A stretch of 64,000 bases of DNA from Fidelibacterota bacterium (GTDB lineage Bacteria; Fidelibacterota; UBA8477; JABMPR01). The notes beneath the pieces are model-generated. The model ran no database searches and was not told the DNA's origin. It saw nothing but the letters and a program-made list of their open reading frames with translations. The stretch's first letter is position 1. Every line of letters begins with the position of its first letter. The stretch is from positions 1-64,000 of the forward strand of contig JAIPJF010000015.1 in the NCBI GenBank assembly GCA_021734325.1, in the 5' to 3' direction. The translations under genes and the position numbers were made by a program. Positions 55,111 to 64,000 of this stretch are shown in pieces.

Positions 55111-55140
55111 AATAACTCCTCAGTTTAGCCCGGTCAAATA

Positions 55141-55482
55141 TTATGATTCCCAGGGTTTGTTGCTTGAGATATTTGGATTATCCTCGCCCCACTCCTCTTC
55201 AGTATGATCAGGATCTTTATCCCAATCAATTTCCTCTGCCTGTGTATCAGGTAAATCCTGATCATCAAAATCTGATTCTTCAAAACGGAGATATTCGTCC
55301 CCATATACAGATTCATCAAAAAAGTCAATATCATCTACAATTTCTGCCACCATGAGAAACTCAAGAAAATCCATGTATTTTTTATTTTTGAGATTTGTTG
55401 CGCAGTGACCACAAACAAGAGATTTGGCCAATTTCTCTTCAGAGAGTTCTTCACCGCAATTTGGGCATACAATATCTTCCAT
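55141..55482 (-). CDS. Small zinc-ribbon protein with acidic tail
   Basis: This 113-residue cytoplasmic protein opens with a zinc ribbon (CPNCGEEL, then CGHC; residues 6-27). A short helical middle leads to a strongly acidic tail rich in Asp and Glu (about residues 50-105). Such proteins are often nucleic-acid- or ribosome-associated, but I do not recognise the family and propose no function. GGGAGGG precedes the ATG. It is divergent to the DksA-like gene, with a 160-base shared promoter region. Confidence 0.7.
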   Translation of the reverse strand: MEDIVCPNCGEELSEEKLAKSLVCGHCATNLKNKKYMDFLEFLMVAEIVDDIDFFDESVYGDEYLRFEESDFDDQDLPDTQAEEIDWDKDPDHTEEEWGEDNPNISSNKPWES

Positions 55483-55642
55483 GATACCCTCCCATTATTG
55501 GTTGGTTAAAGTGTTCATAAAGCGCGCAAATGTAGTCGGCGGCATAGGGGGTGCCAAGAGGTTTTTCGCATGCTTAATTTACTAGGAAAATCATGTTCAG
55601 GCGATAAATTGCAACACTTAACGCAAGGCTAGAAGGATAATA

Positions 55643-56038
55643 ATGGCGGTGAAAAAGTATAACAAAACGACCCTGAACAAGTTCCAAAAAATACTTTTAG
55701 ATGAGCGAAATCGTATCACGGAAGACCTCGATTATCAGAAAAACGAATTGAATCAAACCATCACTGGTGGATCAGGTGATTTATCGTCTGCATCCTACCA
55801 CATGGCAGATGTTGGAACGGACATGGCAGAGCGGGAAAAAACAAGCCTTTTCGCACATCGGCAATCCAAATATCTCACTGATATCGATGAAGCTCTTGAA
55901 CGGGTGGACAATGAGACTTACGGTGTCTGTGTCATCTGTGGTGATCTGATAGAGGAAGGACGGCTGATAGCCGTTCCTATTGCGAAGTACCATGTTTCAT
56001 GTAAAGAGACACAAAACCAGCGTAATCATAATCAATAA
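55643..56038 (+). CDS. DksA/TraR family zinc-finger regulator
   Basis: This 131-residue protein has an N-terminal helical coiled-coil (about 10-85) and a C-terminal zinc finger (CVICGDLIEEGRL, with a later His-x3-Cys: YHVSCKE). DksA-like proteins bind the RNA polymerase secondary channel and tune rRNA and amino-acid promoters with ppGpp; shorter relatives include TraR and YocK. The segment between coil and finger (MADVGTDMAEREKTSLF) is typical of the DksA/YocK type. It has AAGGAT before the ATG and stands alone, converging on the small gene at 56059. Confidence 0.88.
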   Translation: MAVKKYNKTTLNKFQKILLDERNRITEDLDYQKNELNQTITGGSGDLSSASYHMADVGTDMAEREKTSLFAHRQSKYLTDIDEALERVDNETYGVCVICGDLIEEGRLIAVPIAKYHVSCKETQNQRNHNQ

Positions 56039-56058
56039 TTACACCTGATCATACTTCT

Positions 56059-56544
56059 CTAAGTTTCAATCAAAGCAATTAAATTCAGGAGATTCTTTTC
56101 GTAGAAGCTTGTTTTGTTCTGCATATACACAATATTCAGTCCAGAATCTTCAGGACCAAATCCAATTTTTAATCCAATAGGAAGGCTCTCCAGCAGTCTG
56201 ATCAATCTTGCATCAGGTTGTGGCTCGAGTTGGAGCAGCATGTTTGGATCAAATTCCATAAATCTGCTATGCAGAGCGCTTCGCTCCTCATCCACAGGGG
56301 CATAAAGCATATCTCCATATTGAAAATTCGTACTCCTGAATCGAATATCAGTGCCAGGCGGCCGCATGATCAGAAAATGAAACCTTTCAGGGAGATTATA
56401 TAATCGTTGAAGTGTATATCGTGCGATTCTCAGCCACTGCTGTTTTTCAGGATAGATGATAGCTATCCGTTGAATATCTCTGAATCGATCCTGGAAACTG
56501 TAGGGAGTCTCAGCAACTTTTTGTTTTGAATTCAGTAATATCAT
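56059..56544 (-). CDS. Conserved-looking cytoplasmic protein of unknown function
   Basis: This 161-residue protein has no signal peptide and no membrane segment. It has a Rossmann-like alternation (IQRIAIIYPEK; FHFLIMRPPG; GLKIGFGPED) and a helical end NLLNLIALIE. The layout, with a region near IGLKIGFGP after an LL.LEP segment, resembles small proteins such as DUF6913 of Bacteroidota, but I cannot confirm this by eye. It converges on the DksA-like gene with a 20-base gap and stands divergent to the M23 peptidase gene. Confidence 0.55.
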   Translation of the reverse strand: MILLNSKQKVAETPYSFQDRFRDIQRIAIIYPEKQQWLRIARYTLQRLYNLPERFHFLIMRPPGTDIRFRSTNFQYGDMLYAPVDEERSALHSRFMEFDPNMLLQLEPQPDARLIRLLESLPIGLKIGFGPEDSGLNIVYMQNKTSFYEKNLLNLIALIET

Positions 56545-56697
56545 GGCGACCGTGATTTAACTGAAATCCATACCAGAATCAATGCACTTGTTCATAAATT
56601 ACATAAACAGATACTGAAATTAAAATTCGCGAAATCCATCTCTCAGGAAGTCAGAATAATCATTGCATCCTCCGCTGAGGGTTTGATTTTATCCACC

Positions 56698-58821
56698 ATG
56701 ATTAGAAATACCCTGCTTATACTCGTTTTGTTTAGTTTTGCGACTGCTCAGCAGTATCACTGGCCGATCAAGGCATCCCAAAGTCTGTCAGCGACCTATT
56801 GCGAATATCGGGATGGTCACCTCCATGCCGGAATTGATATAAAGACCTGGGGTGAGATGGAGGTCCCCTGCTACGCCGTTGCAGATGGCTATATTGAACG
56901 GATCATTGTCGGATATAATGGATATGGTCGAGGGCTTTTCCTCAGATTGGATGATGGCCACCTGGTTATTTATGGTCATCTTGAATTGTTCACTCCGGGT
57001 ATGGAGGCTCTTGTCCAAGCCGAACAACAGCAGGCGGCCAAATATTCCGTTCGATTTAGATTTGAGCCAGATCGGTACCGAGTCAAGGCAGGACAGATCA
57101 TCGCCTACAGCGGGACCAGTGGGACAGAACATCCTCATCTGCATTTTGAGATCCGGGATTCCTTGAACCAGGTGATCAATCCACAACTTTTTTATCCAGG
57201 GATAAAGGATACCAAAAAACCAGTGCTGGATGAGATCATGTTGATTCCAGATGGATCTGATACCAGAATCAATAACAGCAGATTCCCTGTGATCATCGAT
57301 GTAGACAATGCCGAGGAGCAGATCATGACTACGGGACCCTTTCGTCTGGCGATCAATGCCCATGACAGGAAAGATGGCACCTATAATAAATATAATTTCT
57401 ATCGGGCAGATGCCTTTGTAAATGATTCCCTCATCTATGCTTATCGGTTTGATCGGGTCCCCCGGGACCTGACAGATTCAGTGACAGCTGTCTACCCGGG
57501 ACCTCGAGGCAAACGGAAGTGGCATTTTATGTCCATGTTTGACTCGGGCATGCAGCCAAAATTCCCATTCACCCCAGATCATTTGAATGGAATCATCCAG
57601 CCTGAACGTGTTTCCACCCTCAAGCTTCGCGTTGCCGATATCCAGCGGAATGTAAACTCTGCAGAATTTGTATTTACTCCTCAAGCCAATGCATCCTGGA
57701 AAGTTGCAGTGGTAGACGATGACTTCCTTATCACCCGCAGCTACACGGGGAATAACTATGAACGATATCAATTCTATACTGGCAGCAACACGTTTATCCC
57801 TGTCTCACTCACCAGTTACAGGCTGCACTCCACGAGCTGGGTGATCCCCAAGTCCAGTTCTGTGGATGGTGTTCGAGGTCTCGGAAGTTATGGTGGTAGC
57901 ATAAAGTGGCTTCTCCCTCCTGCAGGGCAAGCTGATCCAATGATGACCAGCCAATGGGTTCAAAAGGATGGTGAATTCGTTCTCCGTCTTGCCAGTTCTC
58001 AACCCTATATATATCCACTTTCATATCGGCTCTCAGGCGATTCTGTTTTACACACCGGGGAAGTATTTCAGATCAACGGCAGTGAGGCTGAATTGGAAGC
58101 GGTATCACTAAAGACCCGGGCAAAATCAGACAAGATTGAACTGCTTATAGGCGATGATCCAATCTTCTCAGCCGCCTTAAAACCATTTGTATCCGTCGAG
58201 CAATCAGATAGCATAAATTTTCAATTGAATGAATTTGGAATTAGCCTGAAGGTCATCAATCAAAGTGAGGACGAGCTTTATCTAGACCTTGACACAGCCT
58301 CTGGAAATTTTGCCAAAAATCAGATCACCGGAATCCAGATACATGCCCTGGCCCCCTCCATGCCCAGGTTCAATGGGGAGCTACTCTTTCAACATGCTGA
58401 AAAATCTGGTAAATATTCGGTTTTTTCTCCTGGCCAAAAAGGGACCTGGAAACGTCTTCAAGGCGTAGATTCAGAAGAGGCCACTGCTCTATTCATCAGC
58501 AATGGCGGTGAATTCTTTCTGATCCGAGATGATCAGGCACCTGAGGTTAAGGCAGAGGAATCATATCAGACGGTTAGAAGAGGACAACGATTGGTCTTTA
58601 CTATTCGTGAGGATACGGGTGTGATCAACTACCGAAATCCCTCGCTCTCAGCCAAGCTTGACGGAAAATTATTTTTTCCCGATTACAATCCCCTGCGAAA
58701 GGAGATATCCTTTCATATTCCAAAGGACATCTCTGATGGGCTGCATCGATTTGAAATCGTTGTGAGCGATGCATCAGAGAATAAGCAGACATTCATTCAG
58801 GAATTTTCTGTACGCCCCTGA
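56698..58821 (+). CDS. M23 (LytM-like) peptidase family secreted protein
   Basis: From the ATG at 56698 this is a 707-residue protein with a signal peptide ending ATAQQ. An M23 domain lies about residues 25-170, with the zinc motifs GHLHAGIDI (H-x3-D type) and HPHLHFEIRD (HxH). The remaining 530 residues are beta-rich and of unknown role, ending with an Ig-like domain (DASENKQTFIQEF). M23 enzymes cut peptidoglycan cross-links; large members often shape cell wall or regulate amidases. A TTG five codons upstream is possible but sits directly on the GAGG. The rhomboid start follows after one base. Confidence 0.82.
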   Translation: MIRNTLLILVLFSFATAQQYHWPIKASQSLSATYCEYRDGHLHAGIDIKTWGEMEVPCYAVADGYIERIIVGYNGYGRGLFLRLDDGHLVIYGHLELFTPGMEALVQAEQQQAAKYSVRFRFEPDRYRVKAGQIIAYSGTSGTEHPHLHFEIRDSLNQVINPQLFYPGIKDTKKPVLDEIMLIPDGSDTRINNSRFPVIIDVDNAEEQIMTTGPFRLAINAHDRKDGTYNKYNFYRADAFVNDSLIYAYRFDRVPRDLTDSVTAVYPGPRGKRKWHFMSMFDSGMQPKFPFTPDHLNGIIQPERVSTLKLRVADIQRNVNSAEFVFTPQANASWKVAVVDDDFLITRSYTGNNYERYQFYTGSNTFIPVSLTSYRLHSTSWVIPKSSSVDGVRGLGSYGGSIKWLLPPAGQADPMMTSQWVQKDGEFVLRLASSQPYIYPLSYRLSGDSVLHTGEVFQINGSEAELEAVSLKTRAKSDKIELLIGDDPIFSAALKPFVSVEQSDSINFQLNEFGISLKVINQSEDELYLDLDTASGNFAKNQITGIQIHALAPSMPRFNGELLFQHAEKSGKYSVFSPGQKGTWKRLQGVDSEEATALFISNGGEFFLIRDDQAPEVKAEESYQTVRRGQRLVFTIREDTGVINYRNPSLSAKLDGKLFFPDYNPLRKEISFHIPKDISDGLHRFEIVVSDASENKQTFIQEFSVRP

Positions 58822-58822
58822 C

Positions 58823-59461
58823 ATGTTCATTCCCTTGAAAGATATGAATCCCAATCTGCGCAGACCGATTGTCACATATGGTCTGATCAGTTTGAATGTG
58901 TGCTTCTTTCTCCTCCAGCACTTATTTCACCTCGATGGTCTGGTTTTTTCAAAAGCTGCGTTTATTGGTCATGAACCACTCTCACTTATCACCTTGATCT
59001 CTTATCAATTCCTGCATGGTGGCTGGGCGCATTTAGCCTTTAATATGCTCTTCCTCTACATTTTTGGCGATAATATCGAAGGTTCGCTTGGTCCCAGGTT
59101 CTTTCTCCTTTTCTACCTGAGCTGCGGGATAGGTTCAGCCTTATCAGAAGTATATCTGGATCCATATTTTGGCGTTCATGGACCAGGACTGCTCATCGGT
59201 GCATCGGGATCAATCTCTGGAATTATGGCTGCCTATGCGCTCCGGTATCCCCGGGCTAAAATTCTCACCTGGACCCTCTTTTTCCTGTTTCTGGAAATTC
59301 CTGCAGCCTGGTTCATCGGCATCTGGATCGTTTCACAATTTATATTTGAATTTATGTCACCTGGCGATGGTACGGCTTATATTGCACACATCGGTGGATT
59401 CATAATCGGACTAATGATGTATAGCTTGTATCACAAATATCAAATAAGTAGACCCATATGA
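58823..59461 (+). CDS. Rhomboid family intramembrane serine protease
   Basis: This 212-residue protein has about six membrane helices. The family motifs are FLHGGWAHLAFNML (oxyanion His/Asn region), GASGSISG (nucleophile Ser) and HIGGFIIG (catalytic His). The frame opens earlier (58769), but the ATG at 58823, one base after the M23 stop, is preferred because it gives the usual short N-terminus and avoids an overlap. Rhomboids cleave membrane proteins inside or beside their helices; in FCB bacteria some process exported proteins. The last four bases overlap the cdd start (ATGA). Confidence 0.9.
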   Translation: MFIPLKDMNPNLRRPIVTYGLISLNVCFFLLQHLFHLDGLVFSKAAFIGHEPLSLITLISYQFLHGGWAHLAFNMLFLYIFGDNIEGSLGPRFFLLFYLSCGIGSALSEVYLDPYFGVHGPGLLIGASGSISGIMAAYALRYPRAKILTWTLFFLFLEIPAAWFIGIWIVSQFIFEFMSPGDGTAYIAHIGGFIIGLMMYSLYHKYQISRPI

Positions 59462-59844
59462 AGCAAAAGTTAATCGATACGGCATTGGAGGCTCGTAAAG
59501 GGGCTTACGCAAAATATTCAAATTTCCATGTTGGTGCGGCTCTGGAAACAAAAGCAGGTCGGATTTATTCTGGATGTAATATTGAGAATGCCAGTTACAG
59601 TCTGACCATGTGTGCTGAGAGGACTGCCCTGTTCGCAGCCATTGCAGCCGGAGAAAGAGATTTCGTCCGTCTGGTGGTCGCAAGCAAGAATGGCGTCAGT
59701 CCATGCGGTGCCTGTCGCCAGGTCATCTGGGAATTATGCGGAAATATTCCCATACTACTTGTCGATGAGTCAGGGGAAACAAAAGAGACGACTTCAGCAG
59801 ATCTACTCCCCGCAGCATTTGGTGAACAAGATTTGAATCATTAA
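59458..59844 (+). CDS. cdd: Cytidine deaminase
   Basis: This 128-residue homotetrameric-type enzyme deaminates cytidine and deoxycytidine to uridine forms. Catalytic motifs are CAERTA (Cys and Glu) and PCGACRQ (two Cys ligands of zinc). Substrate contacts (NFHVGAAL; SGCNIENASY) are intact. It overlaps the rhomboid gene by four bases and is followed by thymidine kinase and a nucleoside transporter, forming a pyrimidine-salvage run. Confidence 0.96.
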   Translation: MKQKLIDTALEARKGAYAKYSNFHVGAALETKAGRIYSGCNIENASYSLTMCAERTALFAAIAAGERDFVRLVVASKNGVSPCGACRQVIWELCGNIPILLVDESGETKETTSADLLPAAFGEQDLNH

Positions 59845-59887
59845 GCAAGCTCGAAGCGATTGAAACAACAAGGAGAGAGATGAATTC

Positions 59888-60451
59888 ATGGAGCATTTAA
59901 CGCCCCATCACAGTGGATGGATTGAGGTCATTACCGGATCCATGTTCAGCGGGAAAACTGAAGAATTGATCAGACGACTCCGACGTGCCCAAATTGCCCG
60001 TCAACATGTGGCCATCTTCAAACCGGATATCGATAATCGATTCAGTGAGGACCATATTGTCTCGCACAGCAAGCAACAACTTGAGTCGACACGGGTGAAA
60101 TTAGCCCGGGATATTCTGCCGCTGGCCAAACATGTCCAGGTGGTAGGAATAGATGAGGCACAATTCTTTGATAAGGACATCATTGAGGTCTGTAGAACAC
60201 TGGCAAAACAAAAGAAGCGTGTGATCGTTGCCGGGCTGGAAAAAGATTATCGGGCTGAACCGTTTGGTCCCATGCCGGAGTTGATCATTGATGCTGAATA
60301 CGTCACCAAGAACCTGGCTATCTGCGTTGTCTGTGGCAACCCTGCCGGCTTTACTCAAAGGTTGAGCAATAAGGGGGAACAGATTTTAGTAGGTGAAGCT
60401 GAAAGTTACGAAGCACGCTGCCGCAGCTGCTACGAAGCCCCAGAGGAATAA
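59888..60451 (+). CDS. tdk: Thymidine kinase
   Basis: This 187-residue type II thymidine kinase phosphorylates thymidine and deoxyuridine. The P-loop is GSMFSGKT. The catalytic Glu lies in GIDEAQFF. A zinc site (CVVCGNP and CRSC near the C-terminus) and the lasso (ADYRAEPFG-like KDYRAEPFG) are present. GGAGAG lies upstream with longish spacing. It sits between cdd and the nucleoside transporter gene, six bases before the latter. Confidence 0.95.
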   Translation: MEHLTPHHSGWIEVITGSMFSGKTEELIRRLRRAQIARQHVAIFKPDIDNRFSEDHIVSHSKQQLESTRVKLARDILPLAKHVQVVGIDEAQFFDKDIIEVCRTLAKQKKRVIVAGLEKDYRAEPFGPMPELIIDAEYVTKNLAICVVCGNPAGFTQRLSNKGEQILVGEAESYEARCRSCYEAPEE

Positions 60452-60456
60452 ACATT

Positions 60457-61674
60457 ATGCAAAGAATCGTTGGTCTGTTGGGTATTGCCGCTATCCTGGG
60501 GATAGCCTATCTCATGTCAAATAATCGCAAAGCCATCAATTTTCGACTGGTATTTTGGGGGCTCGGACTACAGGTGGCATTCGCCCTGTTCATCCTGGCC
60601 ACACCGATCGGGCAACCGGTCTTTCGTTTCTTTGATCGGGCGATCAATAGACTCCTGTCCTTCTCTGATGCTGGAGCAGAATTTCTGTTCAACGCCCTGG
60701 CAGTCGGACCGGGCAACGAGGGGAGTCTGGGGTTCTTCTTTGCCTTTCAGATTCTCCCGACCATCATCTTTTTCTCGGCCTTTATGGCCATTCTCTACCA
60801 CATCGGTCTGATGCAGTTAGTCGTGAAGTACATTGCAAAAGGCATGCAAAAGACCCTGGGGACTAGTGGCTCCGAGACACTTTCCGCATCGGCCAACATA
60901 TTTGTTGGGCAGACAGAGGCACCTCTGGTAATCAGACCCTTTATCAAAACCATGACCAAGAGCGAGTTCATGGCAGTCATGACCGGTGGGTTTGCAACCA
61001 TGGCAGGTGGTGTTTTAGCGATCTATGCCAAATGGTTATCAGATGTCCCCAATATTGCAGGGCACCTGATGGCTGCCTCAGTTATGAGTGCACCGGCGGC
61101 TCTGGTGCTGGCAAAAATTATTTATCCTGAGACCGAAGCCTCCCCGACCCAGGGAGATCTGAATATTGAGATCGAAAAGAGTGGTGGGAATGTGATGGAA
61201 GCCATCTCCCGCGGTACAGGTGATGGCATGCGTCTGGCAGCAAATGTCGGGGCAATGCTGATAGCAATTGTGGCCCTGGTTGCTGCCGCGAATTACGGTC
61301 TGGGCTATTTTGGATTAAGCTTACAACAAGTTCTAGGCTGGATTTTCTCTCCCCTCGCGCTGCTAATGGGTGTGCCTTATGTAGATGCTTTTACCGTGGG
61401 TCAGCTCATGGGTGAAAAAATTGTTCTCACCGAGCTGGTGGCCTACGGACATTTACAGGAAATAACCGGCCAGCTTACTGAGAAATCAATGATCATCAGC
61501 TCATATGCGTTGTGTGGTTTTGCGAATTTTGCTTCCATAGGGATCCAAATTGGCGGAATTGGCGCTTTGGCTCCCGAGAGACGAGGCGATCTGTCCCAGG
61601 TTGCATTGAAAGCGATGATCGGTGGTGCCCTGGCATCCTGGTTAACAGCCACCATTGCCGGATTAATGCTTTGA
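60457..61674 (+). CDS. nupC: Concentrative nucleoside transporter (NupC/CNT family)
   Basis: This 405-residue inner-membrane protein has about ten hydrophobic segments and the CNT hallmark GQTEAPLVIRP, with the later SYALCGFANFASIGIQIGG segment. CNT proteins import nucleosides with H+ or Na+. The gene begins six bases after tdk, so import, deamination and phosphorylation of nucleosides are co-encoded. The specific nucleoside range cannot be told from sequence. Confidence 0.93.
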   Translation: MQRIVGLLGIAAILGIAYLMSNNRKAINFRLVFWGLGLQVAFALFILATPIGQPVFRFFDRAINRLLSFSDAGAEFLFNALAVGPGNEGSLGFFFAFQILPTIIFFSAFMAILYHIGLMQLVVKYIAKGMQKTLGTSGSETLSASANIFVGQTEAPLVIRPFIKTMTKSEFMAVMTGGFATMAGGVLAIYAKWLSDVPNIAGHLMAASVMSAPAALVLAKIIYPETEASPTQGDLNIEIEKSGGNVMEAISRGTGDGMRLAANVGAMLIAIVALVAAANYGLGYFGLSLQQVLGWIFSPLALLMGVPYVDAFTVGQLMGEKIVLTELVAYGHLQEITGQLTEKSMIISSYALCGFANFASIGIQIGGIGALAPERRGDLSQVALKAMIGGALASWLTATIAGLML

Positions 61675-61739
61675 TCTGATTTTGTCGCTGTTCGGCACAA
61701 GATTTGTTGTAGTCTACTGGAAATTGGAGACCCACAATC

Positions 61740-62381
61740 ATGCGAATCATATTTTTAGGCCCTCCCGGGGCAGGCAAGGGAACACAAGCAAAACTCATCG
61801 TGAAAGATTTTCACATCCGTCAACTTTCCACCGGGGATCTACTGAGGGAAAACAGACGGCAGGAAACCGAGCTCGGCAAAGAAGCTCAGGGTTTCATGGA
61901 TGCCGGTAATCTTGTGCCCGATGATGTTATCCTCAGGATGGTTGCAGAAGAGTTCAGAAAGCCTGAACTGGACCCAGGGTATATTCTCGATGGTTTCCCC
62001 AGGACCTGCCCACAGGCTGACGGTCTGGATCAAATTCTTAAGGATTCTGCCATAAAACTGGATCATGTTCTGGTTCTGGAGGTTCCAGATTCAGAACTGG
62101 TCAGACGATTAACAGCCAGAAGAAGCTGCCCCAAGTGCGGCCATATCTACAATTTGGTGTTCAATCCACCGGAGCAAGAAGGTATCTGTGATTATGACGG
62201 TTCTGAATTGATCCATCGTTCAGATGATACTGAAGCCACAGTTAAAAATCGGCTTGAAGTTTATCAAAAACAGACCCTTCCCCTGATAGAGCATTATAAC
62301 AAGCAAGGACTGATCAGGCATATTGATGGTATGGGAAATGTCCAGGATATCTACCAGCGAATCAAAGCAGCCTTAACCTAA
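61740..62381 (+). CDS. adk: Adenylate kinase
   Basis: This 213-residue enzyme interconverts ATP, AMP and ADP. The P-loop is GPPGAGKGT, the AMP site includes STGDLLR and DGFPRT, and the LID is a zinc-type one with CPKCG, later CDYDG (Cys-x2-Cys and Cys-x2-Asp ligands). GGAG precedes the ATG. It stands 65 bases after the transporter gene and one base before coaE, so the two kinases are probably co-transcribed. Confidence 0.97.
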   Translation: MRIIFLGPPGAGKGTQAKLIVKDFHIRQLSTGDLLRENRRQETELGKEAQGFMDAGNLVPDDVILRMVAEEFRKPELDPGYILDGFPRTCPQADGLDQILKDSAIKLDHVLVLEVPDSELVRRLTARRSCPKCGHIYNLVFNPPEQEGICDYDGSELIHRSDDTEATVKNRLEVYQKQTLPLIEHYNKQGLIRHIDGMGNVQDIYQRIKAALT

Positions 62382-62382
62382 C

Positions 62383-62976
62383 ATGTATATTCTCGGTGTA
62401 ACGGGGAATATCGGATCTGGAAAAACCACGGTCAGTCAACGGCTCGCAGAGTTTGGAGCGGTCGTTTCCCATTCAGATGACCTGGCGAAGGAAATCCTTC
62501 AAAATACACCCGAGATAATCAGTCAGATTTGTACCCGCTTTGGTGCTGATATTCTCGATGAATCTGGCAGCGTTCAGACCCGCCTTCTAGCAGAAAGAGC
62601 CTTTTCCTCACCGGGCAATCAAAAATTTCTGAATGGGCTGATTCACCCAGAAGTACGCAAGGCAACCCTGGCGAGGATTCAAACTGCAAGGGAGAGTGCC
62701 TGTCGTCTGTTCGTGATAGATGCCCCACTCTTGTTTGAAGCCGGAGTTGACGCCATCACAGATAGTGTCCTTGTCGTAACTGCCAGCCATATCTTTAGGC
62801 AGGGACGGGTTGAAAAGCGGAGTCAAATCAGAGACAATGATTTCAATCGGAGAGATGAACTACAACTTTCCATTGAGGAAAAAATAGCCCGGGCGGATCA
62901 TGTGATCACAAATAATGGAAGCCTGGATGATCTAATGGAAAAGGTGGACGCCCTTTACCGTCAGCTTATGCTTTGA
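62383..62976 (+). CDS. coaE: Dephospho-CoA kinase
   Basis: This 197-residue enzyme phosphorylates dephospho-CoA, the last step of coenzyme A synthesis. It has the P-loop GNIGSGKTT, the SHSDDLAK acid/base region, and the substrate motif LIHPEVR with IDAPLLFEAG. It follows adk after one base. Its 3' end overlaps the convergent dgt gene by 11 bases. Confidence 0.96.
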   Translation: MYILGVTGNIGSGKTTVSQRLAEFGAVVSHSDDLAKEILQNTPEIISQICTRFGADILDESGSVQTRLLAERAFSSPGNQKFLNGLIHPEVRKATLARIQTARESACRLFVIDAPLLFEAGVDAITDSVLVVTASHIFRQGRVEKRSQIRDNDFNRRDELQLSIEEKIARADHVITNNGSLDDLMEKVDALYRQLML

Positions 62977-64000
62977 GTCGGGAATGGAGCCGGATGGCGT
63001 AGTTATCAGTCATTCCTGATATCCAATCACACACATGCCTCATTTTAACAGCGATATCTTTTTCACCTGTGACGCCTCTGGGAAGCGCCAAGTCCTTGAG
63101 AACCGGTCGTTTTTCCAACACTGCATCACGATAATAGGTGAAGAGTTCCTCCAGAATTGATACACCTGCTGATTCTGGCAGTTTGACATAGTCAGAATTG
63201 TAGATCAGCTTGTAATTGAGAGCGCGCAAGGCTTGAAGTTCCAGTTGTGCCGAATTCTCCATGGATAATGTGTAGCCATATCTGGGAACCTGCATAAAAG
63301 GTTCGGGAAGCTCAACAAGATGAACAGATGTGATCCAGCGACCAATAATTCCAGCGACAAACCGGGACATGGGAAATCTCCCCTCCAAAACCTCATCCAG
63401 ATCCGTTTTTAAGGTATCAGAAACAGACACCTGCTCTTCCTCCCAGTAATTCCGAACCTGTTCGGCTGTGAGGACGCTCTGCTTGACCCCATCAAAGAGA
63501 TCAGAGGTTGTATAGGCGATATCATCGGCAAGATCCATGATGGAACATTCGATGGATCTTATTTGCACGCCCTGTTGGCTTTTCTTGTCCAGATCTGCAT
63601 CATCATGGACCCAGGTCAGGACTTCCCGCTGTTCCGGATAAAGAAACTTTGCTCCGCTTTTTGTGTTGTCCTTACCGACGATCTTGTATTTCAGAACTGC
63701 ATCCAACAAGGCACGGGTCGGCTGCATCCCTCCCTTGCTTATCCCCCTGGTATCCCCCCTGACAATGTCGGTCAGGATGCGCAGGGATTGCGCATTGCCT
63801 TCAAAGCCGCCCCATGGATCCATGAGCTCATTCAGTCTGGATTCACCCTTATGGCCAATGGGAGGATTCCCCAGATCATGAGCCAGACAGGCCGCTTCAA
63901 CCAGGGCCGAATCAATCTGGTAGCTTGGGGTGAGAAAGTCTGATCTCCGATTCAAATAGTTCACAAGTGAACGACCGATCTGAGCCACCTCTATTGAATG
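62966..64000 (-). CDS. dgt: dGTPase (deoxyguanosine triphosphate triphosphohydrolase), N-terminus outside window
   Basis: HD-domain dNTPase that splits dGTP to deoxyguanosine and tripolyphosphate. The frame continues to the window edge: the last codons read HSIEVAQIGR, where the His is the first metal ligand of the HD site. The GTG (Val) at 63988 is therefore not a start. HDLGNPPIGHKGE gives the HD pair and the family signature; DLADDIAYTTSD gives the last Asp. About 344 codons are present; around 100 or more N-terminal residues should lie beyond 64000. It converges on coaE with an 11-base overlap. Confidence 0.93.
   Translation of the reverse strand, partial: HSIEVAQIGRSLVNYLNRRSDFLTPSYQIDSALVEAACLAHDLGNPPIGHKGESRLNELMDPWGGFEGNAQSLRILTDIVRGDTRGISKGGMQPTRALLDAVLKYKIVGKDNTKSGAKFLYPEQREVLTWVHDDADLDKKSQQGVQIRSIECSIMDLADDIAYTTSDLFDGVKQSVLTAEQVRNYWEEEQVSVSDTLKTDLDEVLEGRFPMSRFVAGIIGRWITSVHLVELPEPFMQVPRYGYTLSMENSAQLELQALRALNYKLIYNSDYVKLPESAGVSILEELFTYYRDAVLEKRPVLKDLALPRGVTGEKDIAVKMRHVCDWISGMTDNYAIRLHSRLKA

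Noticed and set aside
55134-55334. 66-codon minus-strand frame
   Set aside because: Out-of-frame shadow of the zinc-ribbon/acidic protein gene.
63986-63988. GTG at 63988 as dgt start
   Set aside because: The frame continues to the window edge and includes the conserved first metal-binding His, so the gene is truncated by the window.
1-64000. CRISPR arrays, tRNA, rRNA or riboswitches
   Set aside because: No regularly spaced repeats, cloverleaf-like or conserved riboswitch sequences were recognised by eye; a covariance-model search would be decisive.

Overview
The window looks like chromosome of a Gram-negative bacterium of the Fibrobacterota-Chlorobiota-Bacteroidota (FCB) superphylum, most plausibly Ca. 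Marinimicrobia (Neomarinimicrobiota) or a close relative. Evidence: several large secreted proteins end in type IX secretion (T9SS) type A sorting domains with NYPNPFNP-like motifs, and there are a PorV/PorQ-family protein, a TonB-dependent receptor with a carboxypeptidase-regulatory N-domain, DUF6122, and many lipoprotein signal peptides. The phylum is an inference. No rRNA, tRNA or CRISPR array was seen.

Layout. 1-4.7 kb: a partial unknown gene, an M13 zinc peptidase lipoprotein, and a fused two-ATPase peptide-type ABC protein. 4.7-13.5 kb (minus): a copper/silver-type efflux island (Cys/Met-rich secreted protein, CusC, CusB, CusA, a half-size UPF0016 protein, a CopZ-like chaperone, DUF6122, a two-repeat heavy-metal-binding lipoprotein, a small membrane protein). 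13.5-43.6 kb (minus): a large alpha-glucan (starch/glycogen-type) utilisation locus. It holds a GH133-like debranching lipoprotein with a glucodextranase-type C-domain, four GH13 amylase-family proteins (one T9SS-sorted with starch-binding modules, three lipoproteins), a MalG-like permease, a fused solute-binding protein/MalF-like permease, an esterase with a glycogen-binding-like domain, a frameshifted T9SS-sorted protein built of repeated glycogen-binding-like modules, a PorV/PorQ protein, a 1196-aa secreted protein, a TonB-dependent receptor and a SurA-like PPIase. An IS200-like transposase flanked by REP-like repeats sits inside it, and another nested inverted repeat splits the permease genes.

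43.7-44.8 kb: selD, a selenoprotein with an in-frame UGA at codon 18 followed by a bSECIS-like hairpin. 45.0-52.3 kb (minus): a 1585-aa T9SS-sorted multidomain protein and a two-gene c-type cytochrome/outer-membrane barrel module. 52.5-54.7 kb: copper ATPase CopA. 54.8-64 kb: housekeeping and salvage genes (DUF3467, zinc-ribbon protein, DksA-like regulator, M23 peptidase, rhomboid, cdd, tdk, nucleoside transporter, adk, coaE, and dgt cut by the window edge).

How it fits together (inference): surface amylases and glycan-binding proteins exported by T9SS cut extracellular alpha-glucan. The TonB-dependent receptor imports oligosaccharides, periplasmic GH13/GH133 lipoproteins trim them, and the MalF/MalG-type ABC transporter takes them into the cytoplasm using an ATPase encoded elsewhere. 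No SusD-like gene was recognised.
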